Positions 34,766 through 45,660 of a DNA stretch of 64,000 nt are shown here, piece after piece. This DNA comes from Sclerodactyla briareus (lineage: Eukaryota > Echinodermata > Holothuroidea > Dendrochirotida > Sclerodactylidae): NCBI GenBank assembly GCA_026419785.1, contig JAODTK010005822.1, forward strand, positions 682,001-746,000. Direction: 5' to 3'. The position numbers were made by a program, and so were the translations under genes. Position 1 is the stretch's first letter. Each line of letters starts with the position of its first letter. The notes below the pieces were generated by a model that saw nothing but the letters and a program-made list of their open reading frames with translations, was not told the origin of the DNA and searched no databases.

Positions 34766-37700
34766 ATGGTGAATAATATACGCAACTAAAACATGTCGAA
34801 AAATGTTCCCACGATTTTAGCACTAGCCTGCCCCCTTCACTACGTCCCATCTATCATTACCTATATATCAAGCCCTATATATAAGCTAAAGGCATAATTT
34901 TCCCGTTTTGTAACTGTAAACTCCGTTTTAAAATTTTTCTGTTTTCCGTTTTTCCCGTTTTGTAAAAAAGAGCACATTTTTACAACTAATTGTAATCTTC
35001 GAAATACAGATCAAACAAACAACCATGTTTCTGCTGCCTCCTCATTACGTGTTTTCATTTTTGGAGATAACCCTACAACAACGTAAGCCACTATGCATGC
35101 GATATTTGTATGCTAAAGTAATAATGAACAAAATACAACTTCCTTACTATCGCTGATTAGGGTGCGCGGTACCTAGCTTTTTGCGGAAACCGGTACTACC
35201 GAGCCCTGGACCGGTTCGGTGCTGGTACCGGTATTAATGTTGCCAAAATACTGCTAGTGATCGTTATACTACTCTGCATACTTGCAGCACACTGCATGGG
35301 GCATCTATTTTTTTTCTTGTTTTTCTTTCATACATCCTTATTTTTTCATGTAAAAAGATTGCCCCCCCCCAAGAAAAAGAAGATTGTTTCCTGTATTTCG
35401 TGTTCATATGTTTCGTTTCGTTCTGAAAAGCATTCATGGACAAAGTACGGATGGCAAACAGCACATGCATGTGACCACTGTTGTGCTGGTAGTACTAGTA
35501 CCCAGGCAGAAATACATGTACAACTCTCATTCTTCCATACGTAGTAGTAGTAAGCTCAGCCCCACCGAAACAGATCGCTAATCGCTAGCGCAATTACCAG
35601 CTGAGTAAGCCCTAAAAGTAATTGTGATTATTTCAGCAAGAAAACCGAAGCAAGGCACGATCTAAAATTAGTCGTAAAGCCACAAAATCAATGCTAATGT
35701 ATGATTGTTTCATCCACCAATTGTCTAACTAATCACGTTCGTTCATCCATAGACTTGTAGGCCAACGAAAATTATATTGCAGTATCGTGATCGACACGTA
35801 GTCAAGGGGAATTTCCTATTGAAGTTATGTGACAGTGTGGAATGACTCGTTTGCCGGTCGAGTCATAGACGTGGTATCGTGTGTTCGGCTCTGTGTGGGA
35901 ATTGGGAGCAATAGGATGAACCACGTGTTCCAAGCAGGGCTATGTTTTAAAGTAGGGCACTGCATCGGGGGAGTGAGCTAGCAACATACAGCTTTGCATG
36001 TTAGTTACGGTGAAGCTGCGATGTCGGCAGCGGCTGGGTAATCGTGCGCAAAATGAAGAAATACACAGCTCGCAACACACGTGGGGCCGTTTTTATCAAA
36101 TTTAACACTTTTTCACATGAAATGGGTTTCATCAAGAGTGACATTGCCGTTGATTACGTGACCTTTTAGCGAAGTCTAGTTGTACAGTCGCCGACGGCGA
36201 AGCTTCTGTCATTGATTTTACATATTAAAGTTCGTGACAGAATTGAAAGGAGCATGCGATGCCTTCGAAGACCGATCACGTTGTGAAATAACGTCGCCGC
36301 GTAACAAAACGGGGTAAGCTTCAACCTGTGTGCTTAGCTCTGATTTTAAGTAAGTGAAGTGTTCGGATCGCGGTAGGTGGTCAAATATGTCTATTCGCTT
36401 AATTTACTGATCCGAGTAAGGAGTTTTCCTTGAAAAAAAATATATGTATTTTGGTGAATAACGTCCAATTCAGTTTTGACTTTAGGCTATTTTGGGAAGA
36501 TTCTTGAAATTGTTAAATCCGGTTTTATAACTGCCGAGTTCCGTGATTTTTCTCCGTTCTCCGTATCGCCGGTTTAAATAAAAGTATGCCATAATATAAG
36601 CCTAGCCTAAAGTGCCTGCTCAAAAATGTCCTTGCCATCACTACTCTAATACATATGCCCCCCCCCCAAACTTGCCATGGGCAGTCAGTGTCATGACATC
36701 ATCAACTTCCGACACCTCGGATGATAACATTTTAGATCGAGGCCGGGAGCAGCCCCCCCACTACAGGTATATCTGTGGAAAAAGTTAATTGGGGATTATG
36801 ATGATTCTGGTGTATCCGCCACATACCCGCTGTGAGACATGAGTTGAATTCAATTTTGACAAGAATAATGTTGACATCCTTTGTCAAAAGATGGACATAT
36901 TCTCGTCATGAACAGCCGCAGCTGCAGAATCCACTTCCTACTGATCGAGTTGTTTACTAACATAGCCCTACATAAAACTAAGGCAAAGAATCACTATGCA
37001 GAGTTGCGTCTTGTTTATGCATGTAAATCGATTGTAACATTAACAAGTGTGCCAGTATTGAGCTTTTGGATTTTTGCAGTAGGTAGTCCTACGCACAGCA
37101 ATGAACAGAACCTCCCGAGTCCCAGCACACATGGTGTAACACACCTTAAAGCTTTGCATGGCCCCTGTATAGTACTGCATACAGAGCTGCTTGCACATTC
37201 GTCTAGCCATCTGATCGTAAGTGATCATTGTCGCTTACTGTACAAATAAAACTCACTGGCTCAGTGCGCAGTTTTGACTGAGACTAATTCCAAGTACTCT
37301 GTTATCTAAGTCAGATAATAGTCATTATATACCAATAACAATGAAGTAACACAAGTACTGAATTAATACCCGAAATGAGTTGAATTGGGAATTTTTCTTT
37401 TGATAGCGACTGAAATTTGACAACGTATTTTGGACCTACCTGTACATGGCCATAAACAGAGAGAACTGACCATTCTTCCCAGAGTGTGCCGAAAAAATTC
37501 AGAGTGCCGGATAAATCTGGTCATGAACGACAGGGTAGCGTGGAGCACAGTATTGTATATATGTAAGTTGATAGAAATCAGGGGGAGAATGCCAGGTAAA
37601 TTGGGCTGGATTGTCAAGGGTGCCGGGTGGAATGCTCAAGTGCCGGCACATCCCTGCCTCTCCTTCTTGCTCAATAGGGTGATACGACACATTCAAGAAA

Positions 37701-38083
37701 TCAGACATTTGGTCACTATAAACGCATAAGGAGAAATCATATGTCAAGTCCTAAACAAAAAGATAAAAGAATAAATTGATTTTCCTGTCTCAAATGGGGC
37801 TGTTTCTACGATCTCCGTAATGCAGCCTACCATGATAAACAGTAAAGGCTAGGCCTCTATGGAATGCATATCGGGCCAAAAACCAAAAATAAATGCTTGA
37901 TTTGAGTAAGAAAATCGGATTTGAATTAGAATTTCTGCAATTTTCATGTTAAGTAGAATAACAAGAACAAACTATGAGGATTTGGTGGCAATACACCCAG
38001 AAATGAGTGAAGTACGATTTTTCTGGCTTGCTCCATTGACGCTAACACAAAGTGCCCCATAATGAGTTTCGCAGTTTGCTACG
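34766..38083. other. Long stretch without recognised genes
   Basis: Near 35160-35235 several ACCGGT motifs cluster after TAGGGTGCGCGGTACC, resembling a hAT-type end without a partner. A 122-codon plus-strand frame at 36881-37249 has no recognised domain. I see nothing else I can support. Confidence 0.35.
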
Positions 38084-38127
38084 AGTTCGAAAGAACGCAG
38101 CATTACTATGGTGCGTTCTTTCGAACT
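38084..38127. other. Perfect 16-bp stem-loop
   Basis: AGTTCGAAAGAACGCA (38084-38099) is followed after a 12-base loop by its exact reverse complement (38112-38127). A related half, GAGTTCGAAGGAACACAGCA, occurs near 38600. This could be an element terminus or a cruciform-forming site. Confidence 0.8.
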
Positions 38128-39348
38128 GATAACTGTTATACAAGATAAACCGTTCCATTTCGGTCCACAGAGTGGTGACTTTCAAGGGGATGCTTTGGGA
38201 ATTATCAATGAAACCTCCACTTTCACGACTGTTTAAAAATGGCAAAAATTTGATACTCTCAATTCAGAAATGAAGAGTCATTCCGAAAAGTTTTCATCAT
38301 CCATGACTAGGTAAATTCTTTGTGAATATTTGTAGAGAGAATATGAGGAGACCTGGATCCATGCAATTGAATGAAAAAAAACATCGTCAATACTATATGG
38401 AGCAATTTTCAGTTCAATAGTGCACCATCGAACGTCGGAAAGCGAGAGCTTTCCGCGTAACCACTACCCCATGCATAGCAATGACACAGTGGAGTTTCGA
38501 TATGGCCACTAAACGGACCGTTGTATTGGACAATGTTGGTGTCAAAAGAACATATTTCACCAGTTGTGAACTCTTATGTACGGTATATATATTTATTTAG
38601 AGTTCGAAGGAACACAGCACTATTTGTCTCGCAAAACTGATACAGTGTCAAGGTTATATACTGATTCCCCATTTGAAAACCGAGGTTAAATTACCTTAGG
38701 TCAGTGTCTTCTAGAATAAACTTTATGTTGTTATCAGTGAGCGCAGTTAACGTCACAACGGTGAGTTGGCGTAAGCATTGACAGTATTTTCCCCAATAGT
38801 GATGGCAGAATACAAAGATATTCAACCACGAAACAAAACCGCCGAAGAGTCGAAGTCGGAGTTCTCATCAGTTTCGTGTGGGTTGCCAACATACAGCGAG
38901 AAAGGCTAAGCTTTCAAAAATCCACTTTTTCCATTAAAGCGAAGTAAATTTCATATTTAGTATTATAGGGGTTCTACAGAACATAGGTATGGATTACATG
39001 CGCGAAGCGCTCTCAGGTCTTTAGTCACTCACAATAAGTTCAGTGAATACACGCGAAGTTACTAAACAGAGCTACTGGCAACAATAAATACACCGCCGCA
39101 CCGATTTATCCTGGAGTTATATTTGAAGGGGCCGGGGGCAGCGGGCTCCCGAAAACCGGTCGCGATGACTGTGAGCCTGATTCGATGCACACTGCACAGT
39201 GCACTGGCACAGGCGTAGAAACATAAGGATGACCTATGTGCAATATTTCATGTGATCCTATCGAGTCTTGAAGGAATCAAAAGAAACAGAAAGAAAAAAT
39301 ACGATCAGAAGATGTGACGGTGATTTTCAGAGGTCAGTAGCCTAATAC
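38128..39348. other. No recognised feature
   Basis: No gene or repeat identified beyond the half-copy of the stem-loop near 38600. Confidence 0.4.
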
Positions 39349-39394
39349 ATGAGCGTCACCACCTTCGCAACAAAAGGGTATATGTGTGTTGCGG

Positions 39395-39456
<62 letters not shown>

Positions 39457-39541
39457 CGAGGGGGAAGGAGGGCCACATTTTCACAAATTACTGTGTGGAT
39501 ATTTTGGAGCGCAATAGGCGCGCACTCCCTGTTGGCTGTCA
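39349..39541. mobile_element. hAT-like MITE copy with expanded GT microsatellite
   Basis: It begins CATGAGCGTCACCACCTTCG and continues with GGGCCACATTTTCA...TTACTGTGTGGATATTTT, matching the 27956 MITE (CATGAGCGTCCCCACCTTCT, GGCCACATTTTCAAG, TTTACTGTGTG). It ends near CCTGTTGGCTGTCAT, a diverged form of CCTGTTGACGCCCAT. A (GT)n tract of about 54 bp at 39401-39454 sits where the other copy has its short G-run. No clear target duplication remains. Confidence 0.6.
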
Positions 39542-39786
39542 TAAAGTTTATAGGAGATGATCGAAAAATTTAATTATAATAGCTTGAAAATGTGAGACAC
39601 ACAGCACCATTTTGCATCTCAGTCCGCCTCATGCACATGTCTAGTTCAGATACTAGTTTTGCTGTAGGCCCGCAGGCCTATAGCTGCTTCGTTTTTGTGT
39701 TTGTCGTTTGTGTTTGCACATAAAAATATGAAAAACCTTGAGTAATTTGCGCCCTATAAATGTAAATTATTAATACTATCATTATT

Positions 39787-40300
39787 ATATCCCCGCGACA
39801 CTGGAAGTGTCTGGGGATATTATGGTTTTGGTGTGTAGCCGCCGCCGTCCCAGGCTCCTCCGTCGCCGGAAAACTCTAGGCGTTAGCGCAATAACTCTTT
39901 AACGCTTTATCCGATCGATCTGAAACTTAGGTACACATGTCCGGCCCAGTGAAATCTCGGATGAGTTCGGAAGTGGGCATCACTGCAATGCTGGGGGTCG
40001 CTTAATTTGCATAATTTACGCGAAATTGTCAAGTTAGTCGGATTTGAACGAAACTTGGTGGGTAGGGACTATAGTTGATCCCGAAAAATGTGGAAGTCAT
40101 TTCAAGGTCATCGGAGGTCAAATTTGCATAATTTATGCGACTTTCTAAACTTTGTCAGTTGGAACGAAACTTGGTGGATGGGGACTATAGTTGATCCCCA
40201 AAAAATGCGGAGGTCATTTCAAGGTCATCGGAGGTCAAATTTGCATAATTCATTACGATTTCCAAAATTTGTCAGATTTGAAAGTTGGATTTTGTTTTGC
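39787..40300 (+). repeat. Dispersed repeat starting with a stem-loop
   Basis: It opens with a hairpin ATCCCCGCGACACTGGAAGT / GTCTGGGGAT and GTGTGTAGCC, then TTAGCGCAATAACTCTTTAA, GAAGTGGGCATCA and two copies of a ~120-bp module (GGAACGAAACTTGGTGG...GACTATAGTTGATCCC...CAAGGTCATCGGAGGTCAAA). This is the best preserved copy of the family; older relatives lie at 21.4-22.0 kb and 24.15-24.5 kb. Confidence 0.7.
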
Positions 40301-41079
40301 ATGGACTTTCTGTTCATTACACTAGTGACAAACCCCCCCCCCCTCCTTTCTCCCAGCTTGTGACGTCACAAAGTGGAAACCAAACTGGAACCCAGAATCT
40401 CATTTACAGAAGACTGGACTAATTGATGCAGCCGGTTTACCAGTTCATAAAAGGGAACTCGAAGTGGTCGAATGTCTAAAGCTGTTAGCGAATTAACGCC
40501 CCTAGCCCTCACCAGCCGGCGACACACCTCAAAACCTAAAGGGTGGGGTTCTTAGGATTCTGTGAACTTCAAAGTCTCGTTGGCAAGACTTTTTCGATGT
40601 TGTCTCTCCATAAGTCGAGGCCGCGGCTCTATATTGATTTGCCTTAAAAGTTTTTTCGTTGTGACGTCTGCAAACGTCGCTGTCGCTGTTTCGTCGCCCC
40701 CCCCCAATTGCTATCAGATGATTGTCCCTTGTAAATCGAACAATTAAACGATTCAAGCATTCTAACTTGTTAAGCTATTTGTTAGGTTGAGTAATGGAAA
40801 CGACTTCATGAGAGAGGGGGGTATACTGAGAACCCCCAGTTGATTCTGGTGTATTGCTCAAAACTTCAAAAGGGGATGACTTTTCTTTCATACACCAAAC
40901 ATATCGGAGCTGAAAGTCTGTCTCGTTGCTGCTGCTTCCAGTTGATTCTATATAGTAGGGGCGCGCGCTTGTGTCATCTTCGAGATAGGCTTTGCCTACA
41001 TTTATTTTATTGCCTTTTCCGGCTATTTTGAAGATGCTGAATTCAATATTGAGGAAGGTTCCATTTTTTTTCGACATAT
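40301..41079. other. No recognised feature
   Basis: Short C-runs near 40331 and 40698 and overlapping short frames on both strands (up to 113 codons, 40775-41116 minus). None has a recognisable domain. Confidence 0.35.
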
Positions 41080-41290
41080 TATGGCGGCCATTCTGAAAAT
41101 TCAAAAAGGCCGCCATCCTTCAGAAGAAACTGAATAAAGCTTTCCCTCGTTATCGCACTAACAGACTGATATATACTAAATAATGTTGTTGGCATGTGAC
41201 TTGACATGGGTAATATCACAACACTCAGACTACATGGCGGCCATCATGACGTTAAAAAATGGCGGCCGTTTTTGTCGAAAATCACTAAAC
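41080..41290. repeat. GGCGGCCATTTT-type repeat, first site
   Basis: Several copies of a GGCGGCC(A/G)T-rich motif occur in both orientations (ATGGCGGCCATTCTGAAA, AAGGCCGCCATCC, ATGGCGGCCATCATGACG, AATGGCGGCCGTTTTTG). The same motif family forms a perfect palindrome at 45.6 kb, so this appears to be a dispersed repeat. The motif contains YY1-like GCCATNTT cores, but regulatory use is not shown. Confidence 0.5.
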
Positions 41291-42149
41291 ATCCTGATCC
41301 TCACAAGCTGTGGGGACCAGTTCCTTTAGTTAATGCTTACCTTGGACAGGGTGTTCAATTCTTAATAGTTTATAGAACTAATCAGGCATTTGCTCTCGAC
41401 CAGGGATCATTTCGGGGATTTGAATAAGTGTTAGTGATTACGCAAAACTATACAGGGGCGGCGCTTCAGCAGCTTCACCGCGTATTCGTACATATTATTA
41501 TTACCTCAAGTTGAACCGTCAAGGGTGTCAGTTGCTTCTGCAAATCGCGCACTTGAATCCCATATTGTTTTCCCAATTTCATAACAGAAACATGCTGATT
41601 TTCATCAGGGGAGGGGGGGGGGAGACATTTTTTTTTAACTGCCCAGTTCCGGTTGCAAGTTTTTTATGGTCTGCACATGGCATAGCGGTTCATTACCATT
41701 TGAAGGGGGAAATGGCCGTCATTTTAGAAAGGTAGAATAATCACAACCTCCTGTTTGTTAAACCCCATTTCATTATGTTATTAGCAATATGTGACAGCCG
41801 CCTTTATAACAACGCGTGTTGGCTACCTACTACCTTATGGTAACACCGGAGTAGGAATGAGTTATATGCTAGATGTTTCCGTATTTACTTTCCTGATTAT
41901 AATGCAACTGCATAAACACTTCTGCTGTAACTGAACGACTCACATTGATTTTCGGAGTGCCTCGTGCTAAACCATGTAGTCAGGTACTAGCTCACCAATG
42001 ATCAGAACTCCGAATTTGGGGTTTTCATATATACAATGCTCTCCACAGGTTTACAACACCATCATCACCAAGTTGAAAAACCAGAAAAGAATGCAGATTG
42101 ATTGTTGATATTTGAACCAGCCTCACTTTCCATACTCCCATTACTCACG
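41291..42149. other. No recognised feature
   Basis: No gene or repeat identified. A G9 run and T-run lie near 41612-41635. Confidence 0.35.
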
Positions 42150-43640
42150 TGTGCCAGGGTCTAGCCATATCTTCTCCATCATCTTGGTCACCAGCTTCAT
42201 CCTGGCATGCTTTACTCACAACATTTTCTCAACGGCTATGCCTTTGCTAGAGGCTTGCACACGGATCGTTTTCTTGCAGTAGCACTGTTGGTTGTTGCAT
42301 TTCTGCGGCAGGGGTTCCGGCAACCTCCGGTCTGATATGTCATCTATTGTTACCTCCTTCCTCGAGGTCCCCTGCTCGCTGATGTGTACGATTGGTCACG
42401 AGCACATAGTAGTTGACTCGAATGACATGAGGACAGCACTGCCGGCTTTGTCGGTGGTATTGTTCTCCCTCTTTTTGCTTCGACCCCGAAGACTCCCATC
42501 TAGCATCTAGGATATGTTTCACTCTCTCACATAATAGACCAAGAAACCTCTCAACGATTCCAGGTCTCCTTGTACCTGCCATCCACGAGTCCGTTTGCAC
42601 AGTAGTGGTCCGCAGGCTTGTGTATAATTTCATACTGGTCCGTTGTCCTTGTAATCAAGGTATTTCTGTAGCCACCTTTTCCTACTCCTTGCCTTGTCGT
42701 TTTGCAAATGGCTGTTACGATGTCTCTGACATTGAGGTTGGATGTGTGGTTGACAAACTTCTCTACTGTAACCTTTCCTATCGTTCCACTAATCTATCAA
42801 CAGGATGAACACATCTGTGTCGGGCGATAGACCTGATTTTCTCATGTCGTATCATGCCTGCCATCCAAAACATGGATGGCTAAGGGTGTCCGCCTCTTCG
42901 TGGTCATCTCGATGACCCCTTTATCACAACAACCTTCTTCTAATGACCCCTGTACTTAACTACTAATGCTGCTTCCGAATGCATGTGTCAGAGACTTATT
43001 GTTTGCTTTTGAAACAATTGTCTTTCATAATAAACATTGTTCACCGCCATGTTTTGTGGATGTCCTATTCGACTGGCATTCTTCTGTGTTCCTCTTCACA
43101 GTCTTTCCTTGTCCTTTGCACGTGATTGGGTATCCGACGTCGTCCCTTCAAACCTACTCTCCCTTCTGGTAAGGGTTCGATCTTTTTCTCAATCCTGAGA
43201 CGAACGCATCCGTCAAGTCAGCGAACACCTTCATTCCTGGTTTCAATTTTGAAAGCTTGCACTTCCGCCATTGCGTCAATGATGGCTACCTTTCCCCAGT
43301 GGTTGGCTTGGAGCATTTCCATCTGGTTTGTACTCTCTCATTCGGGTTTTCAGCTCTGTCATTATTTCAGACTTTGTTTTTCTTAGTATCCTAGAGTGTT
43401 CAATTATCAATCAGAGAGCGTGGGATTACAGACAGCTCCGTATTGTCCACTGTTTCTTCGGCTATGTTCTGGTCTGCTGTTCTGTATGATGAGAGATCTG
43501 GGCAGAAGATCTCTCTTCCCGTAACTTTATAACTTTGCGGATATCTCGAGCGGTGTTTTTTTGGGCAGTCCATGTGCTGATGTTTTCAGTTCGGATTTTG
43601 TCCATTTTTATCCCATACCTTCCCTGTCCATCTTTGGAGA
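42150..43640 (-). pseudogene. Copy B of the EEADT/HAFTGCD multicopy gene family
   Basis: On the minus strand a segment NTELSVIPRSL (about 43420-43450) leads to KTKSEIMTEL and then VAIIDAMAEVQAFK (43248-43292), the hallmark central strand of this family. Further on are ERFLGLLCERVKHI with DARWE (about 42480-42560), PHVIRVNYYVL (about 42390-42430), and a Cys-rich tail with GCRNPC and CNNQQCYCKK (about 42250-42330), typical of the family's C-terminus. The EEADT region between could not be traced. Copy B complements copy A, which lacks a clear tail. The frames change repeatedly and the reading cannot be called intact. Minus-strand protein-like sequence up to about 45.1 kb may be its N-terminal part. 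Confidence 0.75.
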
Positions 43641-45430
43641 GGCGTCCATCTTGAAGCTCCCCCCCTCGTACAATTCCATTCCCTCGGACTCCCCGTGAGT
43701 ATATCAGTCTTCCGGTTCCGGGATCAGACAGAAACGAGATGTTTCTGGCATGTGTCATCAGCAAATGGATTCCCCCACAATTGTTTATGATGGCTCTTCT
43801 CAGCATGGTTGGCATGCAGAAATTGAGTGTATTCATCCTGGCAACTTATAAGGTCGAACTGGAAGAACTACTTCACTTTATCAGCAGTGCCACGAGATAT
43901 TCCCGTGGTTGCCTCCGGCATCCCTTAAGATGCTCAGATCACCTCCACCTGTTGCTGTAGTGTCCCATCCACGGTGCCAACTCCCCTTTGGGTCCTTCGC
44001 ATTCTTCTCCAAAAGAGTCACGGAGTCAGTATTGCAGCCGCGACATCTGCCCTATGCTCACACATGTCTGTACTTCTATTGGTGGAGACTCTCCGTCAGT
44101 TCACCACACCTTCTACCGTCGGTCCAGCCTTCACTAGAGCGTCGAGTCGCAGCATCGTACACGCCAAAATAATTTTACTGTGTGTAGTCGACACCGCGCT
44201 GGAACGCTCTTCTTAGGAGATACCCCTTAGCACGCTTGCCGCGAATATAAATCCCTTTCTCTATGGCGAGTGTATCGAACAACGTCCTTCGATGTTTTTG
44301 CCGACGCTGCAGTTGCTTGCATGCACACATGGAGCCTCTCCTGCCTCGAAATTAGAACTTGATTGCGTCCTTAGGTTCGTGGTTGGTGCATGGTGTGGTA
44401 CTTGATCCTCAGCTGAGGGCGGGGGTCATCAGCCATCGTTCCGCTATACTCCAGCATGAGTTGATCGTATCCGCGGTGTCATGGACGGCGGTACTTCTGG
44501 TACCTGACAAATAACAGTTCCGTGAAAAGTATCTCTTTGCCACATGGTGTTTCTCTACGAGCGATGTTATCCAACTGAAAAAAACAGAGATATCTCTCTT
44601 TCACAAAATCTGGCAAGCATACGCGTATCCTGTCTCTCCATGCGTGACATGAGGCTCGATATACCGGTTTCTCCAGCGTCCTAGTGGATGCATATGCATC
44701 AGCCACATAGACGTCAATAAAAACTTGTCAGATCCTGGCTTCTGTTGGCCCCCCCCCGGAGTGCGTGTGAGTGGTAGCATGAAGATAACGGCGTTTCTGT
44801 GACACGTTTTCACTGCGTTGATTTGTAAGCTTATTTGTAATTCGTCGTCCAGGTTTCAATGGTTGTGGTACAGTAATCTGACAAACGAATCACCGTTGAC
44901 TGTGGCGTGTATTTCCTATGCTCCCCCACTTGTAAGCATTGTGAACCGTACAGAAGGTCTCCAGGAACATCTGAGTTAGAGGAGAGTTTTGATATTCATC
45001 CGATCTTCACTGCACCTGATTTCCAATCCTAGACGCATAATCTCTTTCATGTATCGTACAGTTGATGCAGGATCAGAGTACAATCCGAGCTTCACGTACA
45101 TCGTGCGATGCAGTTATCGTCTCGCTCATCTTAGATGTTGAGTTTAGTTTCTGATGAACTACACCACTTGGGTGGAATAAGAAGCTGCCAGTGGATATTT
45201 GTTGAAATTAGAAAGTGTGGCCGACTTGCCCCAATTGTGTTAACACAAGTGTGGGGACCCCAACTATATGGCTCGTGCCTTACTAACTCCTACGTGAATC
45301 CCGTTCAAAAAAACCTCTAACAAGAACAACTGATTGTTCACGATACGAAAAACCGAAAGCTAGGTCCAATGTGGGCAATAATGCTCAAGTGTGCTCTTAG
45401 CTTGTGGGATCAGTGTTGCCGCTCATTTCC
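43641..45430 (-). other. Possible N-terminal extension of copy B
   Basis: The minus strand holds open segments (for example 43462-43836 and 44479-44706) lying where the N-terminal half of copy B is expected. I could not match them motif by motif to the family, so extent and identity are open. Confidence 0.3.
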
Positions 45431-45660
45431 CGACGAAAAGTGGCCATTTTGAAAACCATATGGCCCGCCTGGAGTTTCCCCCGGGGGTTTAAATTGGTAT
45501 CCGTACCATTGATCGGTTGTACTAATACCATCATGTGGGCTACCTAACTCATGTCTCCAGGTGATATATTGAGAAGTTTATTATATTTTCCCGGGAAATG
45601 GCGGCCATTTTGAAATTCCAAAATGGCCGCCATACCATCTCGAAAAAAATGGAACCCTCC
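45430..45660. repeat. GGCGGCCATTTT-type repeat with perfect palindrome
   Basis: ATGGCGGCCATTTTG (45598-45612) and its exact reverse complement (45619-45633) are separated by six bases. Degenerate copies flank it (AAGTGGCCATTTTGAAAAC near 45438; CATATGGCCCGCC). The family also occurs at 41.1-41.3 kb. Confidence 0.7.

Noticed and set aside
34473-34850. Overlapping frames on both strands over the GA tract
   Set aside because: Low-complexity purine/pyrimidine sequence gives stop-free frames on both strands by composition.
39342-39573. Val/Cys and Thr/His repeat peptides over the GT tract
   Set aside because: Microsatellite translation, not a gene.
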